Shown: positions 29,037 to 37,644 of the stretch, in pieces
Numbering within the stretch: position 1 is the stretch's first letter
Layout of the letters: each line of letters starts with the position of its first letter
Source: Massilia sp. Bi118
Lineage (GTDB): Bacteria > Pseudomonadota > Gammaproteobacteria > Burkholderiales > Burkholderiaceae_D
Reading direction: 5' to 3'
Assembly (NCBI RefSeq): GCF_918697865.1
Contig: NZ_CAKKMV010000013.1
Span: 62,001-126,000, forward strand
DNA: 64,000 nt
Position numbers and translations under genes: made by a program
The notes under the pieces: model-generated
Told to the model about the DNA's origin: nothing
What the model saw: only the letters and a program-made list of their open reading frames with translations
The model's database searches: none

Positions 29037-29378
29037 GCGCAAAGCGAGGCGCCAACGGTTTGATACCGCGCATCGAACCCTGGACTTTAACCTCGAGCGG
29101 CGTCGGGAACAATCCTTTCGACCGCGGCATTCGTGTCCACCGTGGTTTTTATCAGGACTCCGCTCGAACTTGTGAAACATCGCACTGGTTCAATAGCGAT
29201 CGCCAAGCCCTTGCTTGGCACCCTGTGAGTTCCATTATTGGCTTTTATACTTGCCCCTTCATCGGCACTTGCGTGGTCTTGCTGTTTCCTTCGCGTTCAG
29301 CGCCTGGCAGCCAATACGCTCTTTCGACTGCACCGATGGGAGTGTGTGACCTTTTGAAGCAGGTTGGCCGCGCTTTCC
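29037..29378. other. Non-coding stretch between two convergent kinase genes
   Basis: 342 bases with no supportable gene: the open frames here lack ribosome sites and family features. It contains a perfect stem GCCAAGC-CCTT-GCTTGGC at 29202-29219, without a T run, that could end transcripts from either side. Base composition is somewhat less GC-rich than in the genes. Confidence 0.5.
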
Positions 29379-31592
29379 TCAACTAAGGCTACGGGCCTGG
29401 GCGATCTCTTCGTTCAGGAACCTGGTCACCTCGTCGATGTCGTAGGGCTTGCCTACCAGCCGCACCTTGGGCAGATCGATCCTGAGCTCGGTATGGCCGC
29501 TGGCGAGTACGACCGGCATGTGGGGGATACGCGCCCGGATCAGTCTCGCCAATTCCACGCCGTTGATTTGCCCGGGCATGACTACGTCCGAAAACAGCAC
29601 GTCGAATTGCAGGCCGGACGCGACCGTTCGCAGCGCCTCGTCGGCGTCCGCGGCTTCCACGACACGAAAGCCCGCTTCCGCCAATCCCGGCGCGACCGCC
29701 GCCCGTATCAGCTGGTCGTCTTCGACAAATAAGACCGTGCCCGACCCATGGCTGATTTCTGCGGGGGCCACCGGTTCGCCGGTCGTCGTAAAGGCATCTT
29801 GCGCTGCCGGGAGATAAATCAGTACACGTGTCCCTTTGCCGAGCTCGCTGTCCAGCAAAAGAGTTCCGCCAGCCTGCGTCGCAAATCCGTAAGCTTGCGC
29901 AAGACCGAGACCGCTTCCCGTTTCAAGGCCCTTGGTCGTAAAGAAGGGGTCGATTGCATGGCTGAGCACATCAGGCGACATGCCGCTGCCGTTGTCGCTG
30001 ATCTTGATGGCGATGTAAGGTCCGGGTTTCAATCCTGACGGCGGTAAGTCCAATAAGGCGCTAGTGACCGACAAGCGAATTTCGCCGCCGGATGGCATGG
30101 CATCCCTTGCATTGATGACGATATTAAGCAGGGCAAGCTCAAACTGAAGAAGGTCGATCGTGACCGGTAATCCGTCTTCTGAGCTATCCGATTTGAGAAC
30201 AACGTTTGCTGGAAGAGCGTTCTTCAGTAATGGCATCACTGTCGCCAGCACGTACGGCACGCTGACAGTCTCGAGCCGGACATCCTGTACCCGGCCAAAT
30301 GCCCTCAGCTGGGCGGTAAGCGCAGTGGCTTTACCTACTGCCCGCTGACTGGTTTCGCTCAGTCTTTTGATGGTCGAGAGATCGGTGCTCCTGTTAATCA
30401 GCTGGAGTGCCGAGGTAAGGGTTTGCAAGATGTTATTGAAGTCGTGTGCGATGCCGCCTGTAAGGCGTCCCAGCGCTTCCAGCTTCTGGGTCTGCAATAA
30501 CGAGCGCTGGCTTCGCTCGGTAGCCGCGACAGCCTCCCTTACGCGCCGTTCCAGCTCGGACTGATGCCGCTGTACCTGCCCACTGGCTTCGGTGAGCGCT
30601 GCGCCCACGACATCGACCTCTTTCAATCCGGTGGCAGGCACCTGGATGCGCTGCCCGCTGCCGAGACGCTCGGCCGCTGAACGAAGCGACTCGATCGTAC
30701 CGGCCGTCTTCCTGCCATAGGAATTCGCCACGGCGATGCCTATCCCTAGCAGGGCAACGATCATTCCGGTCAACACGAGTGCCGCGCGCCTGGCCGGCTC
30801 CTGGATTTCTTCGGTCGGCACCGAAATGGAAACGGTCCAGGATGATTTTGGTGCGCGATGCAGGAATGTCGTAACAGGAATGCCCTCAAGCGTTATACCC
30901 TCCTGGGCACCGGATTCCTCATGCGCGGCGACACGACGAAACAGGCTGTCCGTCGCGCGGCGTCCTGCGAAATTCGTCGAGTCGACACTGCGCGCGACGA
31001 CAATGCCGTTCCTGTCGACGACTGTCATCAGCCAGCTTGTGCTCCGCCGCGCCTGCAACAATTTTTCGAACGAGGCTGCCTCGACAGCCATGGCCAGGCG
31101 ATAGCGAAGTTCGCCCTTGATGAACACCGGGACGTCGACCGCGACATCCTTGCGTTTGGCGATGCCGCCAACAAACAGGTTCGACACCACTGTCTGCCCA
31201 GGGGTAGCGCGTGTCAGCGCCAGCAGGTCGCGATTTACCGCCGGCAGTTGGCGGCCTGGCGTTGCCCGTGTATTGACCAGCTGTTGTCCTTCGAGCGATG
31301 TCAGCACGATGGCTTTCGCGGATTCCGGTACGACCTCGCGCGCATAGTTCCTGAAGGTTTCCAGGTCGCCCTTACGGAGCGCTGGGGACTTCGACAACGC
31401 GAGTAATACGGCTTCTTTCGTCTGCACCTCATTGTCGACCAGTAAAGCAAGTGATCGAGCCGATTCGAGCATGCTTCGGTTGTAGTCCAGCTTCTCTTCC
31501 GAGTAAATGAAATGTACGGAATAAACAGCGGCCAGCCAGGCTGGAACCAGAATGGAGAGAGACAGAAGCAGCAGACGCGTGCGGATTTGCAT
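29379..31592 (-). CDS. Membrane hybrid sensor histidine kinase, paralogue of 23848-26064
   Basis: 737 residues with the same plan as the kinase at 23848-26064: TM1 at about 6-28, periplasmic Cache-like sensor, TM2 at about 272-292, HAMP, HisKA with His in IAHDFNN, HATPase_c (NIVINARDAM, GSGLGLAQAYGF) and a C-terminal receiver (acceptor Asp in LFSDVVMPG). Long stretches are shared (QKLEALGRLTGG, HDFNN-LQTLT-ALQL, RAPKS-W-V--SVP). The sensor domains are more diverged than the kinase cores, so the two may read different ligands. Confidence 0.92.
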   Translation of the reverse strand: MQIRTRLLLLSLSILVPAWLAAVYSVHFIYSEEKLDYNRSMLESARSLALLVDNEVQTKEAVLLALSKSPALRKGDLETFRNYAREVVPESAKAIVLTSLEGQQLVNTRATPGRQLPAVNRDLLALTRATPGQTVVSNLFVGGIAKRKDVAVDVPVFIKGELRYRLAMAVEAASFEKLLQARRSTSWLMTVVDRNGIVVARSVDSTNFAGRRATDSLFRRVAAHEESGAQEGITLEGIPVTTFLHRAPKSSWTVSISVPTEEIQEPARRAALVLTGMIVALLGIGIAVANSYGRKTAGTIESLRSAAERLGSGQRIQVPATGLKEVDVVGAALTEASGQVQRHQSELERRVREAVAATERSQRSLLQTQKLEALGRLTGGIAHDFNNILQTLTSALQLINRSTDLSTIKRLSETSQRAVGKATALTAQLRAFGRVQDVRLETVSVPYVLATVMPLLKNALPANVVLKSDSSEDGLPVTIDLLQFELALLNIVINARDAMPSGGEIRLSVTSALLDLPPSGLKPGPYIAIKISDNGSGMSPDVLSHAIDPFFTTKGLETGSGLGLAQAYGFATQAGGTLLLDSELGKGTRVLIYLPAAQDAFTTTGEPVAPAEISHGSGTVLFVEDDQLIRAAVAPGLAEAGFRVVEAADADEALRTVASGLQFDVLFSDVVMPGQINGVELARLIRARIPHMPVVLASGHTELRIDLPKVRLVGKPYDIDEVTRFLNEEIAQARSLS

Positions 31593-31801
31593 AGCTTCGC
31601 AGTATAGCGACCAACACGCTTTTCCGGATTTCTTGTCGCGTTTGCTGTACCCAGGCCGATCCGATTGTTAGTAAATCCACGACTCACATGACCCAGACCC
31701 GGAAGGACGGGTCGAATAGTTTCAATGCCAGCTGTATTGGCGAATTGGCTGTAGAACGAGTTCGCTGTCCTCATCACGCCGCAAACCATGCCCTGGCATA
31801 A
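31593..31801. other. Intergenic stretch before the regulator fragment
   Basis: 209 bases upstream of the minus-strand kinase start. I see no gene. It holds the kinase promoter region and the left junction of the duplicated regulator fragment at about 31800; no inverted repeat or target duplication typical of an insertion sequence is visible at the junction. Confidence 0.45.
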
Positions 31802-31967
31802 AGCGCAGCGCGCTGCGCGATTGCCTGGACCGCAACGGCCAGAACGTCAGCCGCGCCGCCCGTGAACTGGGGGTATCGCGTACCACGATGTACCGGCTGC
31901 TCGATAAACACGGCATGCGGGCCGGCACCGAACTGCACCAAGGGCACGTGACGATTCCCCCGGCTGG
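31802..31967 (+). pseudogene. Truncated duplicate of the 3' end of the VpsR/NtrC-type regulator gene
   Basis: This stretch is nearly identical to 20595-20760, the last 140 bases of the sigma-54-type regulator gene plus about 26 bases beyond its stop. It still encodes the Fis HTH (NVSRAARELGVSRTTMYRLLDKHGMRAGTELH) in an open frame, but there is no AAA+ domain before it and the TAA stop of the intact copy is CAA here. Differences are few and partly synonymous (GAG/GAA for Glu, AAT/AAC for Asn, one Ser to Asn). It is a decayed partial paralogue, left by duplication and deletion or by rearrangement. As in the intact copy, a minus-strand gene ends just downstream. Confidence 0.85.
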
Positions 31968-31972
31968 GAAAC

Positions 31973-33196
31973 TCAGCGGCCAATCGAAGGCGGACGCTGG
32001 ATATGCAAAACGGATGCCGCGAGAATCGCCGCTTTATCGCCCGTCAGCGGCGGATAAATCCTTTCGCGATTGATGACGGTCTTTGTTTGCTTTGCGATCT
32101 CGCCTTCGGAGCGCACCGCGCGATCCCAGCCTTCGGCGTAGACGGCGCCCCAAGGACCGAGGTCGATGATGTTCGTGTACCAGTCGATATGCAGGGGTTC
32201 GAGCGGCGGGCCGATCAGGTCGTTGACGACGTTCTGGCCCGCGAAGCGCCCCATCGGACGGGCATGCTGGCAAGACATCACCGACGGCATCTTGCCATCG
32301 ATGAGCATGTGGGCGGCGTCGCCGGCCGCGAATACATCGTCGAATCCTTTCACTTTCAGGCACGCGTCCACATACAGGCGCCAGGAGGCATCCAGCTTGG
32401 CCGATACCTGGCCGTTCAAAGGGCTGGCGCGCATGCCCGCACACCAGACCACCGTGGAAGAAGGCAGGATGCTGCCATTGTCGAAAGTGACGCCATCCGG
32501 CGAGATCGCTTTGACTGCGACGCTGGAAAGCAGCTCGACGCCCAGTTCCGCGCAAGCGCGCTCGATGACAGGGCGCGCGCCTCCCAGCTGCGCGCATGCG
32601 GTGGCTTCGCGATCGGCCAGGATCACCCGCACCTCCGCCTCGGCGTCGGGAATGCCGCTGGCTTGCGCCGCCGCGCGCAGACGGGCCGGCAGTTCACAGG
32701 CGAGTTCGACGCCGGTGGCGCCGGCGCCCACCACCACCGCCGTCAGCCAGCCGGGCCGCCGCACGGCATGGGCGAGCTGCCGGACATGGGCTTGCAGGCG
32801 CATCGCGGAGGCGTGGGTGTCGATGTCGAATGCGTGTTCGGCGAGTCCTGGAATGGCCGGCAAGGCGAGCGCGCTGCCGCTGGCAATCACCAGTTTGTCG
32901 TAGAACAGCGCCCGCGGACTCCCCTCTACCAGGGCGTCGACCCGCCGCTTGCCGGGGTCGATGCCGGTTACCTCGCCGACGACGAGTTTCACGCCCACCG
33001 GGTCCAATACCTGGCGCAGCGGAACGCGCGTATTGCCGAGGTCCTCCTCGTAGTACCGGACCCGGATGCCGTGGTAGGCATCGCGGTTGAGGACGGTGAT
33101 CTGCGCCCGGGTCCCGGTTTCCTGCAGGCGGCGGGCGGCTGCGATTGCGCTCCACAAGCCGGCGAACCCGGCGCCGATGATGAGAATGTGCTTCAT
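31973..33196 (-). CDS. NDH-2-like NAD(P)/FAD-dependent oxidoreductase
   Basis: 407 residues. N-terminal FAD-binding ILIIGAGFAGLWSAIAAAR, second nucleotide-binding VVVGAGATGVELACEL, and the C-terminal FAD motif VFAAGDAAHM. The arrangement is that of type-II NADH:quinone dehydrogenases and related ferredoxin reductases. There is no long C-terminal amphipathic helix of the E. coli Ndh type, so membrane attachment is uncertain. The start at 33196 gives the conserved MKHILIIGAG. It is divergent from a TetR gene with an operator-like palindrome between them, so TetR probably controls it. Confidence 0.9.
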   Translation of the reverse strand: MKHILIIGAGFAGLWSAIAAARRLQETGTRAQITVLNRDAYHGIRVRYYEEDLGNTRVPLRQVLDPVGVKLVVGEVTGIDPGKRRVDALVEGSPRALFYDKLVIASGSALALPAIPGLAEHAFDIDTHASAMRLQAHVRQLAHAVRRPGWLTAVVVGAGATGVELACELPARLRAAAQASGIPDAEAEVRVILADREATACAQLGGARPVIERACAELGVELLSSVAVKAISPDGVTFDNGSILPSSTVVWCAGMRASPLNGQVSAKLDASWRLYVDACLKVKGFDDVFAAGDAAHMLIDGKMPSVMSCQHARPMGRFAGQNVVNDLIGPPLEPLHIDWYTNIIDLGPWGAVYAEGWDRAVRSEGEIAKQTKTVINRERIYPPLTGDKAAILAASVLHIQRPPSIGR

Positions 33197-33283
33197 GAAA
33201 AATCCTTGGTTGGAATCAGTCGGAAGACAAAGCGATGTCTGCGTCACTTCCGCCGTAGCGCTCTGGCTGCAAGCGGATGAAGG

Positions 33284-33307
33284 TATAATGCGAGCTATTA
33301 CTCGCAT
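33284..33307 (+). promoter_or_regulatory. -10 box and overlapping palindrome in the ndh-like/tetR intergenic region
   Basis: TATAAT at 33284-33289 is a perfect -10 hexamer. It overlaps a perfect inverted repeat ATGCGAG-N6-CTCGCAT at 33288-33307. That placement over the likely transcription start is typical for autorepression by a TetR protein. No good -35 hexamer is seen at 16-18 bases. If translation begins at the ATG at 33288 instead, the repeat would lie in the coding sequence. Confidence 0.6.
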
Positions 33308-33326
33308 CGAAAACTCGCTTTTCCCC

Positions 33327-33962
33327 ATGAACGAATCCAGCACCCTCAAGCCCCGCAAGCGCCCTGTACAGAAGCGTGCAATCGCGATGGTCGACGCGAT
33401 TCTGGACGCCAGTGCTCGCATTCTGGTCGAGCGCGGCTATGCCGGCCTGAATACCAATGCGGTGGCGCAGCGCGCAGGCATCAGCATCGGTTCGCTCTAT
33501 CAGTACTTTCCGAGCAAGGAAGCATTGCTGGTGGCCTTGCAGACCCGCCATGCACAGGACATGAGTGGCGCGCTCGGTTCGCTGCTGGCTGAATCCGACA
33601 CGGGCGGCCTGGCGTCGGCGGTTGCGAGATTCGTGCGCGCAGCCGTCGCCGCGCATGAACTCGATCCGGCGCTGCATCGCGTGCTCGAAAAGGAACTGCC
33701 GTTTTTTGTGGAAAGCAGCGAACTGGTAGGAAAGGACGTGCATCGCCATGTCCTGGCCTTGCTGACCAAGTACAGGCGCGAAGTCGCACAAGCCAATCTC
33801 GAACTCGCTGCGTGGATGGTGATGCGCATGACCGAAGCGCTGGTGCATGCCGCGGTGCTCGACAAGCCGGCCGCATTCGGCGCGAAGGAGATCGAAACGG
33901 CCGTGGGCGGCGCGATCATGGCTTTTCTGAGCAGCCCTGCGCAGCAAGCGGGCAATGGATAG
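33327..33962 (+). CDS. TetR-family transcriptional regulator
   Basis: 211 residues. The N-terminal TetR HTH is clear (AMVDAILDASARILVERGYAGLNTNAVAQRAGISIGSLYQYFPSKEALLVAL); the rest is the ligand-binding helical domain. ATG 33327 gives a normal N-terminus; an alternative ATG at 33288, with GAAGG four bases before it, would add 13 residues and cannot be excluded. It is divergent from the NDH-2-like gene and probably represses it and itself through the palindrome between them. Confidence 0.9.
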   Translation: MNESSTLKPRKRPVQKRAIAMVDAILDASARILVERGYAGLNTNAVAQRAGISIGSLYQYFPSKEALLVALQTRHAQDMSGALGSLLAESDTGGLASAVARFVRAAVAAHELDPALHRVLEKELPFFVESSELVGKDVHRHVLALLTKYRREVAQANLELAAWMVMRMTEALVHAAVLDKPAAFGAKEIETAVGGAIMAFLSSPAQQAGNG

Positions 33963-33989
33963 CCAATGCACCGCTGGCGGCTCCCTTCC

Positions 33990-34565
33990 TCAGGTCCGCC
34001 TTTCGATCCATTCCGCGCCTGCTTCGCCCGCATTGGCGAAGGCTTTGGTCAGCATGCACATGGCGTGCGCGTCGGCGCGGTCTTTCGTGCCTGCGATCGC
34101 AAGCCAATGCAGCTGCTCCGCTGCCGTCAGTGCGGTCCACCAGGCGTCGATCTCCGAAGGGTCGCCTGGCTGGCTGCAAAAGCGAAGGCAGTCGATCTCC
34201 GCCCCATCTTCGAGCAGCAGGAGCAGCCAGCCTTCTCCATCCGCCTCCGGCAGCGGCAGGATGTCGTAGGAGCGGTCCCGCTCGCTGTTCAGCCATAGCC
34301 CGGCCGACTGGATGCCGGCGAGGTAGGCGCGGATTTCCAGATGCATCCGGTAGGGAATGCGCGGGTCGGGACCGTAGCGCGAGATGAAGGCCTGGCGCTG
34401 TCGTTCGCCGAGGCCTTCCCACCACGCGCCCGCTTCGGCTGTTGATACCGGCGGCGCCGTAAACGCCGCGCCGCCGATCTCCGCGCCTTGCTCGTACAAG
34501 ACCAGCTTCCATCCACCGCCAAGGCGGCGCGGCTGGGCGCTGATACGATAGCTGGAATCGCTCAT
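33990..34565 (-). CDS. Unknown protein made of two tandem homologous repeats
   Basis: 191 residues, no signal peptide or TM segment. The protein is an internal duplication: residues about 5-61 and about 99-156 share the pattern SY-I---P-----GW-L-L-E-GAEI----F--P----A---AWW--L--------L. I recognise no named family. The two Trp-rich units suggest a small repeated fold with a shared binding surface. It overlaps the end of dxr by four bases on the same strand (34562-34565), so it is translationally coupled to dxr. Confidence 0.7.
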   Translation of the reverse strand: MSDSSYRISAQPRRLGGGWKLVLYEQGAEIGGAAFTAPPVSTAEAGAWWEGLGERQRQAFISRYGPDPRIPYRMHLEIRAYLAGIQSAGLWLNSERDRSYDILPLPEADGEGWLLLLLEDGAEIDCLRFCSQPGDPSEIDAWWTALTAAEQLHWLAIAGTKDRADAHAMCMLTKAFANAGEAGAEWIERRT

Positions 34566-35779
34566 GCCGTCAGGCGGGCAATCGCACGCGATGCGAGCCT
34601 TTGCGCATGCAGGTCGATTTCGATGACGTCATCGAAGCTGCGAGGCTCGCCCACTGCGAGCTCGTCCAGCACCTGGCGGTTGACGTCGGCGATCGATGTG
34701 AAGCGGATCGCGGAGCGCAGGAAGGCGGCAACCGCGGTCTCGTTGGCGCCATTGAGGGCGGTCGTTGCGGCCTGTCCCGTCGCGCAGGCGTCGATCGCAA
34801 GGCCGAGGCAGGGATAGCGCACGAGGTCGGGCCGCGCAAAACTCAGACGCAGTCCATCGAAGTCCAGTGGCGGCACGCCGGCGGAGATTCGCTCCGGATA
34901 GGCGAGCCCGAATGCGATCGGCGAACACATGTCGGGCAGGCCCATCTGCGAGATGACGCTGCCATCGACGAATCTGACCATCGAATGCACGACGGCCTGA
35001 GGATGGATCATGACCTCGATACGGCCGGCAGGCGCATCGAACAGCCAGCGCGCCTCGATATACTCGAGCCCCTTGTTCATCATGGTGGCCGAGTCCACGG
35101 ATATCTTTCGTCCCATCGGCCATACCGGATGGGCGCAAGCCTGCGCCGGCGTGACCTGCGCGAGCTCCGCCAGTGGCATCGTCCTGAGCGGACCGCCGGA
35201 GCCGGTCAGGACGATGCCGGTCAAGCCATGCCTGTCCCATGCGCTGCGGCCCATCGCCCGTTGCAGCCTGGGCGACACACACTGGAAGATCGCGCTCAGT
35301 TCGCTGTCGATCGGGATGACCCTGCTGCGGTGCGCGCGCGCCTCGTCCATGAACAGCTGTCCGCACATCACCAGCGATTCCTTATTCGCGAGCAGGATCC
35401 GCTTGCCGGCCCTGAGAGCGGCGACCGTCGGCAGCAGGCCGCTGGCGCCGGCGATGCCGGCGACGACGAAATCGGCTTCCCCGCATGCCGCCAGTTCCGC
35501 GATCACAGCATTGCCGGCACATACAGCCGTGTCCAGTCCCATCGCGGCCAGCGCGGCGCGCACCTCACCGGCAGCCCGGCTATCCGCCATTGCGGCAAAG
35601 CGCGGCCTGAACTCGGCGCATTGGGCGATCATGCGCTCCATGTTTGCGTTGCCGGTCAACGCAAAAACCTTGAACCGCCCAGTATGCTCGCGCAATACCC
35701 GCAGTGTGCTCGTTCCTACCGATCCCGTCGAGCCGAGGATCGTGACCATCTGTATACGTGAAGATTCCATGGCATTCAT
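34562..35779 (-). CDS. dxr: 1-deoxy-D-xylulose 5-phosphate reductoisomerase
   Basis: 405 residues, close to the usual 390-400. NADPH-binding GSTGSVGTSTL lies at about 16-26, followed by ANKESLVMCG, IDSELSAIFQC (metal and substrate residues), GSGGPLR and HPVWPMGRKISVDSATMMNKGLE. It catalyses the committed step of the MEP isoprenoid pathway. Normally the betaproteobacterial gene sits with uppS, cdsA and bamA; here it stands outside that cluster, next to AraC and an unknown repeat protein, so it may be a second copy. The start is uncertain: ATGs at 35770 and 35779 lack clear ribosome sites. Confidence 0.92.
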   Translation of the reverse strand: MNAMESSRIQMVTILGSTGSVGTSTLRVLREHTGRFKVFALTGNANMERMIAQCAEFRPRFAAMADSRAAGEVRAALAAMGLDTAVCAGNAVIAELAACGEADFVVAGIAGASGLLPTVAALRAGKRILLANKESLVMCGQLFMDEARAHRSRVIPIDSELSAIFQCVSPRLQRAMGRSAWDRHGLTGIVLTGSGGPLRTMPLAELAQVTPAQACAHPVWPMGRKISVDSATMMNKGLEYIEARWLFDAPAGRIEVMIHPQAVVHSMVRFVDGSVISQMGLPDMCSPIAFGLAYPERISAGVPPLDFDGLRLSFARPDLVRYPCLGLAIDACATGQAATTALNGANETAVAAFLRSAIRFTSIADVNRQVLDELAVGEPRSFDDVIEIDLHAQRLASRAIARLTA

Positions 35780-35927
35780 GTTCTTGTTGGATAAGGCGAT
35801 TATTGCCGCCATCCGCAGAAGCCGAATAAGGCTTTTTCGACATTCATTAGCGAAATACCGCCAACTTCCAGACCACCGGCGCCTGATTGGCCGGGTCGGG
35901 ATACACTGGCGATTTCAGGGGATGCCG

Positions 35928-36698
35928 ATGTCGGAACCGAAAAGGCTGGAAGCCGCCACGGCGCCGGTGATTGGCCTGTCACACGAATATCCGCCAGGTT
36001 CGGAAGCGGTCCATGTGCATGAGAGGTTTGGACAGATCATGTATGCGGTGCGCGGTGCGATGACGGTCAGCTCGGCGCACGGCTGCTGGGTATTGCCACC
36101 TCAGCGCGCATTGTGGATCCCGCCAGGCATTCCGCACAGCTTTTCGCATTCGCGGCCGGTCTCGCTGCGGACCGTGTACGTGCGTGAAGACGTCGACGCC
36201 ATGCCGCCATGGCGCAGTTGCACGGTGTTGCACGTCTCGGCGCTGGTCCGGGAACTGATACTGGCAGTGGTTTGTGCGCCCTGGGATTACGCACGGCACA
36301 GCCATGCGGAGCGCCTTGCGCGCGTCTTGCTGGACCAGTTGACCCTCCTGAAAGAGGACAGCTTCTATTTGCCGGAACCGCGCGACGCCAGGGCCATGAA
36401 AGCGGCATCGATCGCACGCGGCGATCCCGGCCACCTGCTGTCCTTGCAGGACATCGCACGCCGGGTCGGCGCCAGCGACCGTACACTGGACCGGCTGTTC
36501 GCCGCGGAAGCCGGGGTCGGCTTCGGCGCGTGGCGCCGCAATCTGCGGCTGCTGCTTGCGCTCGAACGCCTGGCCAACGGCGAGCCCGTCGGCCTGGTCG
36601 CCTCTGCCGTCGGTTACGAAAATCCGAGCAGTTTCGTCGCCATGTTCAAGGCTACCTTCGGTGCGACGCCGGCGAAGTATTTCGCAAGGCCCAGATGA
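35928..36698 (+). CDS. AraC-family transcriptional regulator with cupin sensor domain
   Basis: 256 residues. The N-terminal AraC-binding cupin (about 20-100) shows HVHERFGQIMYAVRGAMTV and WVLPPQRALWIPPGIPH. The C-terminal double HTH contains LQDIARRVGASDRTLDRLFAAEAGVGFGAWRRNLRLLLALERLANGEPVGLVASAVGYENPSSFVAMFKATFGATPAKY. The ATG at 35928 is chosen because CAGGGGA lies at correct distance; the long open frame upstream is antisense to dxr. It is divergent from dxr and could regulate it. Confidence 0.9.
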   Translation: MSEPKRLEAATAPVIGLSHEYPPGSEAVHVHERFGQIMYAVRGAMTVSSAHGCWVLPPQRALWIPPGIPHSFSHSRPVSLRTVYVREDVDAMPPWRSCTVLHVSALVRELILAVVCAPWDYARHSHAERLARVLLDQLTLLKEDSFYLPEPRDARAMKAASIARGDPGHLLSLQDIARRVGASDRTLDRLFAAEAGVGFGAWRRNLRLLLALERLANGEPVGLVASAVGYENPSSFVAMFKATFGATPAKYFARPR

Positions 36699-36779
36699 GT
36701 AGGCGGACCCGCACGCTACGTGGCTCGGCCTAGTCTTGCACGCCGCATTCGTGAGCTCGCCGAGCAGGGCCGCCTGCCA

Positions 36780-37529
36780 TCAGGCCGCGAAGCCCCCGTC
36801 GATCAGCAGGTCGGCCCCGGTCACAAAAGCCGCTTCCGCACTCGCCAGGTAAGCCACCATCCCCGCCACTTCCTCGGCCTTGCCATGCCGCGGCAGCGCC
36901 ATCAAGCCATGCAGGGACGCAGCAAAATCCCCCTGCGCCGGATTCATGTCGGTGTCCACCGGCCCCGGGCTGACGTTGTTGACGGTAATGCCGCGGCCGC
37001 CCAGGTCGCGCGCCAGGCCCTTCACCAGGCCGGTCAGCGCCGATTTGCTCATCGCGTACACGGCGCCGCCGGCAAAGGGCATGCGTTGGGCATTGGTGCT
37101 GCCGATGTTGATGATGCGGCCGCCTTCAGTCATGTGCGCGGCTGCCGCCTGCGCTGCGACGAACACGCCGCGCACGTTCACGGCCACGGTCTTGTCGAAG
37201 TCCTCGAGCGAGAACTGGTCGACGGGACCCATCAGCAGCACGCCGGCGCTGTTGACCAGGATGTCGAGGCGGCCGAAACGCCCGGCCACGCTGTCGATGG
37301 CGCGGGTCAGCGCCGCCGCGTCCGATGCATCGGCCTTGAGGGCGATGGCCTTGCCGCCGCGCGCTTCGATTTCCGCGACCAGCGCTTCGGCGGCGATGGC
37401 CGAGGCGCCGTAGCCGATGGCAACGGTCGCGCCTTCGCTCGCCAGGCGGCGCGCGGTGGCGGCGCCGATGCCGCGCGAACCGCCGTTGATGAAGGCGACT
37501 TTGCCCTTGAGAGTGGTAGTGGTGTTCAT
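36780..37529 (-). CDS. Short-chain dehydrogenase/reductase
   Basis: 249 residues, classical SDR. Cofactor motif INGGSRGIGAATAR, NSAG, catalytic Ser in INIGS, Tyr-x3-Lys in VYAMSK, and C-terminal FVTGADLLIDGGFAA. The start at 37529 follows GAAAGGGAA at the right distance; the frame is open further upstream. It is divergent from a LysR gene, the usual layout for a regulator and its target. Substrate unknown; many such pairs handle quinones or aldehydes. Confidence 0.92.
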   Translation of the reverse strand: MNTTTTLKGKVAFINGGSRGIGAATARRLASEGATVAIGYGASAIAAEALVAEIEARGGKAIALKADASDAAALTRAIDSVAGRFGRLDILVNSAGVLLMGPVDQFSLEDFDKTVAVNVRGVFVAAQAAAAHMTEGGRIINIGSTNAQRMPFAGGAVYAMSKSALTGLVKGLARDLGGRGITVNNVSPGPVDTDMNPAQGDFAASLHGLMALPRHGKAEEVAGMVAYLASAEAAFVTGADLLIDGGFAA

Positions 37530-37621
37530 GGTGTATTCCCTTTCGTTGGCCAAGAATCGGTAAGGGAAGTATCTGTCGCGGCAGATTGTTGCGGTAGTCA
37601 TCAGTCGGCAACTACAGCTAT

Positions 37622-37638
37622 AACCATTGGTTTAAAAT
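37622..37638 (+). promoter_or_regulatory. Palindrome and -10-like box before the LysR gene at 37645
   Basis: AACCATTGGTT (37622-37632) is an 11-base palindrome directly followed by TAAAAT (37633-37638). With that -10 box, transcription would begin at about the LysR ATG at 37645, giving a leaderless message; there is no Shine-Dalgarno before that ATG. The palindrome is a probable autoregulatory site in the shared SDR/LysR intergenic region. Confidence 0.4.
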
Positions 37639-37644
37639 GAGCGC

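Noticed and set aside
28903-29386. Short plus-strand frames after the multi-PAS kinase
   Set aside because: They start inside the kinase gene, have no ribosome site and no recognisable domain; the region is treated as non-coding.
31722-31928. Minus-strand small frame identical to one inside the regulator at 20281-20721
   Set aside because: It is only the antisense reading of the duplicated 3' segment and not a shared small gene.
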